Shown here piece by piece: positions 1-8,308 of a stretch of 64,000 nucleotides of DNA. Numbering within the stretch: the stretch's first letter is position 1; the number at the start of each line of letters is the position of its first letter. The stretch spans positions 62,001 through 126,000 of the forward strand of contig NZ_FZOF01000013.1 of the NCBI RefSeq assembly GCF_900188405.1, in the 5' to 3' direction. Under the pieces are notes generated by a model. That model did not search any database. It was not told the origin of the DNA and saw only the letters and a list, made by a program, of their open reading frames with translations. The stretch comes from Actinacidiphila glaucinigra (GTDB lineage Bacteria > Actinomycetota > Actinomycetes > Streptomycetales > Streptomycetaceae). The translations under genes and the position numbers were made by a program.

Positions 1-1566
1 CTGGTCGAGGGACAGCGCGGAGACCACGTCGGGGGACGCGGTGACGGTGGGTGTGCCGACCAGGCCGTGTCGCAGTTCGAGGGCGCCGGTGAGGTAGAAG
101 TTGCGCCATGTGCCGTTCTCGCTGCCGTAGCCGAGCTGGGTGAGGGCGTCCGCCTGCAGTTCGCGTGCTTCGGTGTTGCCGGGGTCGGCGAACAGGACGT
201 GGTCGACGACCTGGGCCACCCAGCGGAAGTCGCCGTCCGCGTAGGACTGGTGGGCCCGGCGCAGTACCTCGTCGGCGCCGCCCATGAAGTCCACGTAGCG
301 GGTGGCGGCTTCGGTTGGCGGGTGTTCCCACAGGTGGGCGGGATTGCCGTCGAACCAGCCCATGTAGCGCTGGTAGATCGCCTTGGTGTTGTGGCTGACC
401 GATCCGTAGTAGCCGTGGGTGTGCCAGGCGTGTTCCAGCGCCGGGGGCAGCTGGATCCGTTCGGCGATCTCCAACGGCGTGAGTCCCTCGTTGATCATGC
501 GCAGGGTCTGGTCGTGGAGGTAGGCGTAGAGGTCGCGTTGCTCGGTGAGGTGGGTCAGGACCCGCTCGCGTCCCCACACCGGCCAGTGGTGGGAGGCGAA
601 GGCGACGTCGCTGTGGTCGCCGAAGAGCTGGATGGCCTCGGTGAGGTACTTGGCCCACACGCGAGGGTCGCGGACTTCGGCACCGCGCAGGGTCAGCAGG
701 TTGTGCAGGGTGTGGGTGGCGTTCTCGGCCATGCACAAGGCGGCGCGGTCGGGGAAGTGCACGTTGAGTTCGGCCGGCGCCTCCGTGTCGGGAGTCAGCT
801 GGAAGGTCATGCGGATGCCGTCGACGGTGAGCTGGTGCCCGGTGTGCGTGATCTCGACGGTGGGCGGGATGAGGCTGACCCTGCCCGTGGAGGTCGTCTG
901 CCCCAGACCCGCACCGAGCTGGCCGTGCGTTCCCTTGGGCAGCGCGGCGCCGTACATGTAGGCGGCGCGGCGCGCCATCGCCGTGCCCGCGTAGACGTTC
1001 TCACTGACCGCATGGGCCAGGAAGCCCTGAGGGGCGATGACGGGCAGGCCGGCTCCGACCTGTTCGGCGGTCACGACGCCCTTGACGCCGCCGAAGTGGT
1101 CGACGTGGCTGTGGGTGTAGAGCACGCCGGTCACGGGGCGGTCGCCGCGGTGGCTCCGGTACAGGGCCAGGGCGGCCGCAGCGGTCTCGACGGACAGGAG
1201 GGGGTCGATGACCAGGATGCCCCGCTCACCCTCGACGACGGTCATGTTGGACAGGTCGAAGCCGCGCACCTGGTAAACGCCCTCGGCGACCTCGTACAGC
1301 CCGTGCCGGGCGACCAGACCGCTCTGCCGCCACAGGCTCGGGTGAACGGTGTCCGGGCAGTCCGCATCGAGGAATCCGTACGCGTCCAGGGACCACACGA
1401 CGCGACCGTCGCGGTCCGTGATCTCCCGCTGGTCGACGGTCCCGAGGAAACCTCGGCCGACGTCGTCCAGGTCGCGGCGGTCCTCGAACGGCAGGAGGCT
1501 CCGTGCGGCCTGGTTGGCGGCGACGATGGCCGGCTCGGGACCCTTCAGCGCGGAATCGGCGGACAT
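1..1566 (-). CDS. Alkyl sulfatase-type metallo-hydrolase (C-terminus cut by window edge)
   Basis: The visible 522 residues match the zinc-dependent alkyl sulfatases (SdsA/BDS1 type), which hydrolyse primary alkyl sulfates such as SDS to an alcohol and sulfate. The metallo-beta-lactamase metal motif THSHVDHFGG is at residues 151-160. Further family-like blocks follow (ENATHTLHN, then FASHHWPVWG), and the last part resembles the alkyl-sulfatase dimerisation region. No Sec or Tat signal is visible at the N-terminus, whereas several studied homologues are exported. The ATG has a good ribosome-binding site (GAAGGAG). The gene runs off the left edge, so the C-terminal SCP2-like domain expected in this family cannot be checked. 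It lies 168 bases downstream of nhaA on the same strand, and a shared transcript is possible but not shown. Confidence 0.85.
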   Translation of the reverse strand, partial: MSADSALKGPEPAIVAANQAARSLLPFEDRRDLDDVGRGFLGTVDQREITDRDGRVVWSLDAYGFLDADCPDTVHPSLWRQSGLVARHGLYEVAEGVYQVRGFDLSNMTVVEGERGILVIDPLLSVETAAAALALYRSHRGDRPVTGVLYTHSHVDHFGGVKGVVTAEQVGAGLPVIAPQGFLAHAVSENVYAGTAMARRAAYMYGAALPKGTHGQLGAGLGQTTSTGRVSLIPPTVEITHTGHQLTVDGIRMTFQLTPDTEAPAELNVHFPDRAALCMAENATHTLHNLLTLRGAEVRDPRVWAKYLTEAIQLFGDHSDVAFASHHWPVWGRERVLTHLTEQRDLYAYLHDQTLRMINEGLTPLEIAERIQLPPALEHAWHTHGYYGSVSHNTKAIYQRYMGWFDGNPAHLWEHPPTEAATRYVDFMGGADEVLRRAHQSYADGDFRWVAQVVDHVLFADPGNTEARELQADALTQLGYGSENGTWRNFYLTGALELRHGLVGTPTVTASPDVVSALSLDQ

Positions 1567-1734
1567 CGTGTTCTCCTTCGAGACCGGACCGGCGTCATAC
1601 CCGTACGGGAGAGCCTCTGCCACCCTCGGCGATCGCCCGCAGGCACGCCATCAGGATTGCGCCATCTGCACGACGGGACAGGAGACGGTGCGCCACGGGC
1701 TGCACCTTGGCAGATGTGGTGCTGCTCCCCAGCG

Positions 1735-3054
1735 TCAGTCCGCCTGCTCGGCTGTGGTCGGGCTGTCTCCACCGTGCTGGTAGATGTCGGGAATGCCGTC
1801 CCCGTCGGCGTCCACGTTCTCCTCGGCGCACAGCCGCCGGTACAGCCGGTTGCGACGGAGCAGGAGCAGGGAAGCGAGGCAGGCCGAGATCACCGAGGCC
1901 ACCAGGACCGCGGCCTTGACTTGCTCACCTTGCGAGGCGGTCGCGGGGAAGGAGAGTTCACCGATCAGCAGGGCGACGGTGAAGCCGATGCCGCCCAGGG
2001 TGGCGAGGCCGAACACGTCGGCCCAGGCGAGGTCCGGATTCAACCGGGCCCGCGTGAAGCGGGCGGCGAGGTAGGTTCCGGCGAAGATACCGACGATCTT
2101 GCCGAGCACCAGGCCCACGACGACGCCGAGCGGTTCGGGGCTGGTGAACACCTTCCCCAGGTCACCCGCGGAGACTGCGACCCCGGCCGCGAACAGGGCG
2201 AACAGCGGGACGACGACACCGGCGGACAAGGGGTGAAGCAGATGGCCGGTTCGCTCGGCGGGCGAGGTCACCTCGTGCTCGTCGCGGGTGGTGCGCAGGA
2301 TCAGTCCCATAGCGACGCCGGAGACGGTGGCGTGCACGCCGCCGTTGTACATCAGGGCCCAGATCGCCAGGCCGAGCGGCACGTAACACCACCAGCCGGT
2401 GACCCGCAGCCGCTGCAGTACGTAGAAGAGCGCGAGCCCTGCCACCGCACCCAGCAACGCCCAGGGGTTGAGGTCGGAGGTGAAGAACACCGCGATGACC
2501 AGGATCGCGCCCAGGTCGTCGACCACCGCGAGGGTGAGGAGGAAAGCCCTCAGGGCCGCGGGTAGGTGGGTGGAGATGACGGCCAGGACCGCCAGTGCGA
2601 AGGCGATGTCGGTGGCCATGGGCACCGCCCACCCACTCGGACTGCCGCCCCCGGCAGTCGCGACCGCGGCGTACAGCCCGGCGGGCACCGCCATGCCGCA
2701 CAGGGCCGCGACGACCGGCAGTGCGGCGGTCGCCGGAGTGCGCAGTTCACCGACGACCAGTTCGCGTTTCAGCTCGATCCCGGCTACCAGGAAGAACACC
2801 GTCAGGAGTCCGTCCGCCGTCCAGTGCCCGACGGAGAGCTCCAGCCCGAGGACGGGAATGCCGAAGTGGAAGTCGCGTATCGCCTCGTACGCGCCGCCGA
2901 ACGGACTGTTCGCCCAGACCAGTGCCACCACCGCCGCAACCAGCAGGACCAGGCCGCCCACCGTCTCCGTCCGCAGGGCGTGGGCAACGGCCCGTCGCTC
3001 CGGCCACGGGAGCACGCCGAGGAAGAGGGGGCGGGAACGCGGCGTGTCGGTCAC
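1735..3054 (-). CDS. nhaA: Na+/H+ antiporter NhaA
   Basis: This is an integral membrane antiporter that exchanges cytoplasmic Na+ for external protons. The protein of about 439 residues has the multi-helix NhaA pattern. It carries MATDIAFALAVL, equivalent to the Thr132/Asp133 region of the E. coli protein, and VVDDLGAI, the paired aspartates that bind the ion (Asp163/Asp164 in E. coli). The C-terminus is a hydrophilic Asp/Gly-rich tail. I chose the GTG at 3054 because GGAGG sits nine bases before it. A longer ATG frame exists upstream but would overlap that site. It is transcribed away from the molybdopterin oxidoreductase at 3390, and the sulfatase gene lies downstream. The family assignment is firm. 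The functional link to the sulfatase is only proximity. Confidence 0.95.
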   Translation of the reverse strand: MTDTPRSRPLFLGVLPWPERRAVAHALRTETVGGLVLLVAAVVALVWANSPFGGAYEAIRDFHFGIPVLGLELSVGHWTADGLLTVFFLVAGIELKRELVVGELRTPATAALPVVAALCGMAVPAGLYAAVATAGGGSPSGWAVPMATDIAFALAVLAVISTHLPAALRAFLLTLAVVDDLGAILVIAVFFTSDLNPWALLGAVAGLALFYVLQRLRVTGWWCYVPLGLAIWALMYNGGVHATVSGVAMGLILRTTRDEHEVTSPAERTGHLLHPLSAGVVVPLFALFAAGVAVSAGDLGKVFTSPEPLGVVVGLVLGKIVGIFAGTYLAARFTRARLNPDLAWADVFGLATLGGIGFTVALLIGELSFPATASQGEQVKAAVLVASVISACLASLLLLRRNRLYRRLCAEENVDADGDGIPDIYQHGGDSPTTAEQAD

Positions 3055-3389
3055 AGGGGCGAACCTCCGGGGCGTCGACGGGAACGGGCACACAGCCCCT
3101 CATCACGCCGACCAGACTTCCCGGCACACCGGGCGTCTCTTCTTGACGCCTTGCTGACACCCTACCGACAGCACCTCAGTGGCGGTGCTCCCGGTTCCCC
3201 CAGAGGTGCCCGCGTGGCTGCTGGGTGTGTCCCTTCACTCGCTTGCCTCGGTCACACGCCTCTTCGGTCGGTATTTCTCGGTTCTTGGTGGCGGCGTCGC
3301 GACCTTCGGCCGGGCTCGGGATAAGTGTGGTGACTGGTTCACGGCCGCTGCCCTGCCCGGCGCGCGCCTTGGCTGCGGAGGGGCGGTTC
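3055..3389. other. Intergenic region, divergent promoters
   Basis: This 335-base gap separates nhaA (minus strand) from the first molybdopterin oxidoreductase (plus strand), so it should contain both promoters. I could not pick out convincing -10/-35 pairs or an operator palindrome. Short reading frames here show no family signature. Confidence 0.4.
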
Positions 3390-4796
3390 ATGAGCGGCAG
3401 CGGACAGCCATCGTCGGCGGGACGACCGGGAGGTCCGAAGGAGTCCCGGGTGGCACCGCGGCGGCGCCACAGGAGGTTCATGGCGGCTGTGTCCGCCCGC
3501 GTGAGCGCGTTCGCGGAGCGGATCGGTTCGGCCGCCACACCTCCGGGTCCCTTCCGGTCCGGGTTCTGGCGCAGCCCGATCCGGGGGCCGTGGCTGACGT
3601 CGGTCTTCGGTCTCGTACTGCTCTTCGGCATCCCGGTGATGTTCGTGACCGGCGTACTCTCCTACGCCGCCTACAACCCTGGCCTGGGGCCGATCAACGA
3701 CCAGACGGCGGACAAGGGCCTGCTGGGGTTCTACCTCTTCGACTGGCCGACCCGTCCCTACTGGCTGTACCGCCTGACCCAGGGCCTCCACGTGACGCTC
3801 GGAGTGGTCCTCGTCCCGGTGCTGCTGGCCAAACTGTGGTCGGTGATCCCGAAGCTGTTCCAATGGCCACCCCTGCGATCGGCCGCCCAGGCCCTCGAGC
3901 GCCTGTCGCTGCTCCTGCTGGTGGGCGGGGGCATCTTCGAGTTCGTGACCGGGATCTTCAACGTCCAGCTCTTCTACGTCTTCCCCGGCTCCTTCTACAC
4001 GCTGCACTTCTACGGCGCCTGGGTGTTCATCGCCGCGTTCGTCGTCCACGTGAGCCTCAGGTTCGGCCGAATGACGCGCGCCCTGCGCAGTCGCAACCTG
4101 TTCCGGGAACTGCGCACCGGAGTCTCCGGCACCCGGCCTGAACCCCCCGATGCGGACGGCCTGGTGCCGGTCGCACCGGCGGCGCCCACCATGAGCCGAC
4201 GTGGCGCAGTGGGGATGGTCGGCGCCGGATCGCTGCTCCTGCTGGTGGTCACCGCGGGGCAGAGCATCGGCGGCCGACTGCGCGGCACGGCGCTGCTCGC
4301 ACCCCATGATCGTGATCCGGGACACGGCCCAAACGGCTTCCAGATCAACAAGACGGCCGCGTCCGTCGGCATCACCCCCAACCTCGTCGGCCCGGCTTGG
4401 CGGCTCGAGGTGCACGGCAGCGGGCGGCCCGTTGTCCTCTCCCGCGAGCAGTTGCTTGCGATGCCGCGGCACACCGCGGCCCTGCCGATCGCCTGCGTGG
4501 AGGGCTGGTCCACCGCCGACCAGCACTGGGAGGGCCTTCGACTCGCGGACCTCGCAGCGCTGAGCGGACTGCCTGCGGCCGGGAGCGTGCTGGTCGAGTC
4601 CGTACAGCCCTCGGGCCCCTACAGCTCCGTGATGCTTCGCGGAAACCAGATCCGCGACCCGAGGGCGCTGCTCGCCCTGCGGGTCAACGGAGCGGACCTG
4701 TCCATGGACCACGGATACCCGGCGCGTGTCATCGTTCCGGCAAACCCCGGGGTCAACAACACCAAGTGGGTGCACCGACTCACGTTCCGGACGTGA
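3390..4796 (+). CDS. Membrane cytochrome-b-like/molybdopterin oxidoreductase fusion, copy 1
   Basis: This 468-residue protein joins two parts. The N-terminal half has four predicted helices (about 70-90, 132-150, 172-190, 206-224) with histidines 134, 206 and 220, as in di-haem cytochrome b561-like domains. Arg270-Arg271 (SRRGAVG) then precedes a fifth hydrophobic stretch (272-290). The rest is an oxidoreductase molybdopterin-binding domain of the sulfite oxidase/YedY superfamily, with Cys369 in LPIACVEGWS as the likely molybdenum ligand. The topology fits Sec insertion of helices 1-4 and Tat export of the catalytic domain behind helix 5. The haem domain could pass electrons between the outer Mo site and the quinone pool; this is inferred. 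The substrate is unknown. The ATG has GGAGG eight bases upstream. The next gene starts two bases after the stop. Confidence 0.85.
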   Translation: MSGSGQPSSAGRPGGPKESRVAPRRRHRRFMAAVSARVSAFAERIGSAATPPGPFRSGFWRSPIRGPWLTSVFGLVLLFGIPVMFVTGVLSYAAYNPGLGPINDQTADKGLLGFYLFDWPTRPYWLYRLTQGLHVTLGVVLVPVLLAKLWSVIPKLFQWPPLRSAAQALERLSLLLLVGGGIFEFVTGIFNVQLFYVFPGSFYTLHFYGAWVFIAAFVVHVSLRFGRMTRALRSRNLFRELRTGVSGTRPEPPDADGLVPVAPAAPTMSRRGAVGMVGAGSLLLLVVTAGQSIGGRLRGTALLAPHDRDPGHGPNGFQINKTAASVGITPNLVGPAWRLEVHGSGRPVVLSREQLLAMPRHTAALPIACVEGWSTADQHWEGLRLADLAALSGLPAAGSVLVESVQPSGPYSSVMLRGNQIRDPRALLALRVNGADLSMDHGYPARVIVPANPGVNNTKWVHRLTFRT

Positions 4797-4798
4797 TC

Positions 4799-5302
4799 AT
4801 GTCCCGATTCCTGCGCTGGTACGGCGCAAATCCGCTCCATCTGTTGGTCCTCGTCTGCTCATTCGCCATCACCGGATACGCCTGCGCCCGGTTGTTCGCG
4901 CAGCGGCCCGTCGAAGTGGTGATCTGGCTGGTAGGCGCGGCGATCGTGCACGACCTCATCCTGATGCCGCTGTACTCGCTCGCCGACCTCTCGGCCAGGT
5001 CGGTGCTCCGTCATCGAGCCCAGGACATGCCGACGCCTGCGTGGATCAACCACCTGCGTGTACCTGCCTTCCTGTCCGGCGTACTGCTCCTGGTCTGGTT
5101 CCCCCTGATCTTTCGCCTGTCCGGCCCCTACCAAGGCGCCACGGGGCTCACCGACGCCGTCTACATCGGCCGATGGCTGGCCATCACCGCCGTGCTGTTC
5201 GGCCTCTCCGCTCTGATCCTCGCCTTCAAGCTGGGCCGGATCCGCCGGCAGGCGCGAGACGACGAGGAACGCCCCCCGGCGAGCGCCGGGAAGAGTGCGT
5301 GA
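4799..5302 (+). CDS. Small membrane protein paired with molybdopterin oxidoreductase, copy 1
   Basis: This is an uncharacterised membrane protein of 167 residues with about four hydrophobic helices and a charged C-terminal tail. It shares with the small protein at 6710 the pattern [IL]WLxGAxxxHDxxxxPL: here IWLVGAAIVHDLILMPL, there IWLGGAVVLHDVLIAPL. The conserved histidine and aspartate lie in or next to a membrane helix. Because the same gene order occurs twice, it probably works with the molybdoprotein, for example as a subunit, assembly factor or quinone-site partner. That role is inferred from position only. Its start is two bases after the previous stop, so the pair is translationally coupled. 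Confidence 0.75.
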   Translation: MSRFLRWYGANPLHLLVLVCSFAITGYACARLFAQRPVEVVIWLVGAAIVHDLILMPLYSLADLSARSVLRHRAQDMPTPAWINHLRVPAFLSGVLLLVWFPLIFRLSGPYQGATGLTDAVYIGRWLAITAVLFGLSALILAFKLGRIRRQARDDEERPPASAGKSA

Positions 5303-5576
5303 AGTCGCGCTCACCACGTCCTGGCCCCGTCCTCAGCTCCGCCGGCAATACCGTCTCCCCGGATTCCGGCATGCGCCGTCAAGTCGGCGGCCGCGTCCAG
5401 CAGGGTCCTCGTGCCGCTTCGGCCGAGGGTCGAACCCCGCCGTGCGGGAAGCGGGAATGCACCCCCTGCCCACACGCGGGGTACCTGTCACAGCAGCCCG
5501 GTCGAGGCTCGGATGTCCGTGTTCCGTAAGGGGTTCGGGCGTTCCGCAAGGGGCTCGCAGCCGCTGGGATGGACGC

Positions 5577-6713
5577 ATGAGATCACGTTTACTCCCGCCG
5601 GAGTTCAGCGGCAGGCTGCACGATGCCCGAACGGCGACCTCGATCGGACGGTGGCTCGGGCTCGCCTTCGCGGTGTGCTTCCTCACCGGGCTGATCAGTC
5701 ATGTGCTGCAGCATCCGCCCGGCTGGCTGGACGGTGACCTGCCGAGCCGTCCGACGTGGGGTTACCGGCTGACGCAGGGACTGCACGTCGCATCGGGTAT
5801 CGCGGCGGTTCCGCTGCTGCCGGCGAAATTGTGGACGGTGTACCCGCGGCTGTTCTCCTGGCCTGCCGTGCGGTCGGTGCGGCATGCCCTGGAGCGGTTG
5901 TCGGTAGCCGTACTGGTGGCGGCGGCCGTCCTCGAAGTGGCCACCGGCCTGATGAACACCGCGCAGTGGTATCCGTGGCCGTTCCCCTTCGTGCCAGTGC
6001 ATTACGCCCTGGCCTGGCTGGTGGCCGGATCGGTCCTGCTGCACATCGCGGTCAAGGCCCCGGAGATCCGCGCCCACTGGAGCCGGCGGTCGCCGGGAAC
6101 GCTGGCCCTGCCCGAGGAGGACGGGCCCGACCGGCGCTCCCTGCTCGCCGCGGTGACGGCGGCGGTCGGTGCGGTCACGGTGACCACGGTGGGCCAGTCC
6201 TTCACCCCGCTCAAGGGCTTCACCCTGCTGGCGCCACGTCATCCGGACCACGGCCCGAACGGCCTGCCGGTCAACCGCACCGCCGCCGCGGCCGGCGTCG
6301 GGCTGATCGCGTCCGACCGCTATCGCCTGACGGTCGTCGGACCCCGGGCCTGTGCGCTGACACTCGATGAGCTGAGGGGGCTGCCGCAGTACGAGGCTGA
6401 ACTGCCGATCGCCTGTGTGGAGGGCTGGAGCAAGTCGGCCCACTGGACGGGCGTCCGGGTGGTGGACCTCCTGGACCTCGCGGGGGCCCCGCGGCACGCC
6501 CGGGTACGGGTGGTGTCCCTGCAGACACGCGGGGACTACCGGATCTCCGAGATGGGGCACGAGTACGCACGCGACCCGCTGACCCTGCTCGCCCTGCGCC
6601 TCAACGGCGAGGAACTCACCCCCGACCATGGCTACCCGGTTCGTCTGATCGCCCCGAACCGGCCCGGTGTACTGCAGACCAAGTGGGTCGGCCGGCTGGA
6701 GGTGCTGTCATGA
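5577..6713 (+). CDS. Membrane cytochrome-b-like/molybdopterin oxidoreductase fusion, copy 2
   Basis: This is a 378-residue paralogue of the protein at 3390 with the same order of parts. It has hydrophobic helices with His70 (RLTQGLHVASG), His142 and His156, then a twin arginine at 186-187 (DRRSLLAA) before a last helix. A molybdopterin-binding domain follows, with Cys280 in LPIACVEGWS. Close blocks shared with copy 1 include YRLTQGLHV, the region around ALERLSV, and DHGYPVRLI near the end. It is shorter mainly at the N-terminus. The start is uncertain: the chosen ATG has only a weak upstream purine stretch, and the frame stays open to about 5295. It overlaps the following small gene by four bases. 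The substrate is unknown. Confidence 0.8.
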   Translation: MRSRLLPPEFSGRLHDARTATSIGRWLGLAFAVCFLTGLISHVLQHPPGWLDGDLPSRPTWGYRLTQGLHVASGIAAVPLLPAKLWTVYPRLFSWPAVRSVRHALERLSVAVLVAAAVLEVATGLMNTAQWYPWPFPFVPVHYALAWLVAGSVLLHIAVKAPEIRAHWSRRSPGTLALPEEDGPDRRSLLAAVTAAVGAVTVTTVGQSFTPLKGFTLLAPRHPDHGPNGLPVNRTAAAAGVGLIASDRYRLTVVGPRACALTLDELRGLPQYEAELPIACVEGWSKSAHWTGVRVVDLLDLAGAPRHARVRVVSLQTRGDYRISEMGHEYARDPLTLLALRLNGEELTPDHGYPVRLIAPNRPGVLQTKWVGRLEVLS

Positions 6714-7111
6714 GGACGGGCGTGACGCGGTGGCTCACGGGCGCGGCCGGTCTGGTGCTGGCGGGAGTGGGCGCCTATCGGCTGCTGGGGGTCGACGACC
6801 TGACAGGCGTCCTGATCTGGCTCGGCGGCGCGGTGGTGCTGCACGACGTGCTGATCGCGCCGCTGGTGCTGCTCATCGGTTCGGTACTGGTTCGAGGGGG
6901 CGTCCGCGGGCCCGTCCGCGGGGCGTTGCTGGTCGGCGGCGCTCTGACGGCGGTCGCCCTTCCGGTGCTGCTACGCCCGGGGAAGCCGGCCAACCCCTCG
7001 GTCCTGCCGCTGGACTACCCGCGCAACTGGCTGGTCACGCTGGTGGCGGTGGCGGTCGTCTCGGCGCTTGTGCCCGTTGTGCGGCGCATCGGCCGCAGCC
7101 GCCGGCGATGA
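6710..7111 (+). CDS. Small membrane protein paired with molybdopterin oxidoreductase, copy 2
   Basis: This 133-residue protein has about four hydrophobic helices and ends in an arginine-rich tail. It is the counterpart of the protein at 4799 and shares the WLxGAxxxHDxxxxPL pattern. Its ATG overlaps the upstream TGA (ATGA), so it is translationally coupled to the molybdoprotein. I recognise no named family. The repeated pairing implies a common function with the oxidoreductase, possibly in assembly or electron transfer, but nothing in the sequence proves this. Confidence 0.75.
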   Translation: MRTGVTRWLTGAAGLVLAGVGAYRLLGVDDLTGVLIWLGGAVVLHDVLIAPLVLLIGSVLVRGGVRGPVRGALLVGGALTAVALPVLLRPGKPANPSVLPLDYPRNWLVTLVAVAVVSALVPVVRRIGRSRRR

Positions 7112-7231
7112 CGTTCGCGGGTTCGTCCGCAGTACGGCAAGCCGTGCGGCCCGCGGTAGGGGGGCTTACGAACCCCTGACGTGTCGGCGTCGTACGGTCG
7201 CCGACCGGCCCGGTGGCCTTACGGTCGAGGC

Positions 7232-8284
7232 ATGTTGATCCTGGTCACCGGAGGCGCGGGCTTCATCGGCTCGCACGTCGTCACCGCCCTCGCCGGCGCC
7301 GGGCACGAGGTGCGCGTGCTCGACGCGCTGTTGCCTGCCGCGCACCGTACGCCTCCGCCGGTCCCCGACGGGGTGGACTGGAGGCACGCGGATGTCCGTG
7401 ACGCGGCGGCGGTGTCCGAGGCCCTGCGGAGCGTGGACGCCGTGTGCCATCAGGCGGCGATGGTGGGCCTCGGCAAGGAGTTCGGCGACGCACCCGCCTA
7501 CGTCGGTTGCAACGACCTGGGCACCGCGGTGCTCCTGGCCGGCATGGCCGAGGCGGGAGTTCGGTCCTTTCTGCTGGCGAGTTCGATGGTGGTCTACGGC
7601 GAGGGACGCTACGAGTGCCCGTCGCACGGGGTCGTGGGGCCGGGTCCGCGCAAGGTGGCCGACTTGCGGGCGGGGCACTTCGAACCGCCCTGCCCGCAGT
7701 GCGATGAGCCCTTGGCGCCCGGGCTGGTCGCCGAGGACGCCCCGCTTGATCCGCGCAACGTGTACGCCGCCACCAAGCTGGCACAGGAGCATCTCGCCTC
7801 GGCGTGGGCGCGAGCGGTGGGCGGACGGGTGATCGCGTTGCGGTACCACAATGTGTACGGGCCGGGGATGCCGCGGGACACCCCGTACGCCGGGGTCGCC
7901 TCGCTGTTCCGGTCCGCGCTGGAGCGTGGTGAGGCGCCGCGCGTGTTCGAGGACGGTGGCCAGCGGCGTGACTTCGTCCATGTCCGGGACGTGGCCGCCG
8001 CCAACCTCGCGGCCCTGGAAGGTCTGCCCGCTCTGCCGGAGGGGACTGCGAGGGCATACAACGTCGGCAGCGGTCAGCCGCACACGGTGGGAGAGATGGC
8101 GGCCGCCCTGGCCGAGGCGCACGGCACGCGGACACCGGTGGTCACGGGCGAGTACCGGCTCGGCGACGTCCGCCACATCACCGCCTCCTCGCACAGGCTG
8201 CGCGAGGAACTGGGCTGGACGCCGCGGGTCGCGTTCGCGGAAGGAATGGCGGAGTTCGCGACGGCTTCGTTGCGGAACGGCTGA
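7232..8284 (+). CDS. NAD-dependent nucleotide-sugar epimerase/dehydratase
   Basis: This is an extended short-chain dehydrogenase of 350 residues, which acts on nucleotide sugars in the cytoplasm. The NAD-binding motif TGGAGFIGSH is at the N-terminus. The catalytic pattern SSMVVYG is followed by NVYAATKLAQE (the YxxxK pair), and later come RYHNVYGPG and RRDFVHVRDVA, typical of UDP/dTDP-sugar 4-epimerases and dehydratases. An unusual insertion near the middle holds the closely spaced cysteines of PPCPQCDEP, which could be a small metal site; this is inferred. The start follows a purine-rich GGTCGAGG. It is convergent with the histidine kinase and lies near the glycosyltransferase operon, which suggests it may supply an activated sugar. 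Confidence 0.85.
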   Translation: MLILVTGGAGFIGSHVVTALAGAGHEVRVLDALLPAAHRTPPPVPDGVDWRHADVRDAAAVSEALRSVDAVCHQAAMVGLGKEFGDAPAYVGCNDLGTAVLLAGMAEAGVRSFLLASSMVVYGEGRYECPSHGVVGPGPRKVADLRAGHFEPPCPQCDEPLAPGLVAEDAPLDPRNVYAATKLAQEHLASAWARAVGGRVIALRYHNVYGPGMPRDTPYAGVASLFRSALERGEAPRVFEDGGQRRDFVHVRDVAAANLAALEGLPALPEGTARAYNVGSGQPHTVGEMAAALAEAHGTRTPVVTGEYRLGDVRHITASSHRLREELGWTPRVAFAEGMAEFATASLRNG

Positions 8285-8308
8285 CGGGCCGACCGGCCGC
8301 ACGGAGCC

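Noticed and set aside
67..2565. Open plus-strand frame of 832 codons opposite the sulfatase and nhaA genes
   Set aside because: It is antisense to two well-recognised genes, and the translation is low-complexity Gly/Val/Gln-rich with no domain. Long antisense frames are expected in high-GC DNA.
5410..5440. tRNA-like T-arm sequence GGGTTCGACCC on the minus strand
   Set aside because: T-stem pairing fails, and no acceptor stem, D-arm or anticodon arm could be drawn around it.
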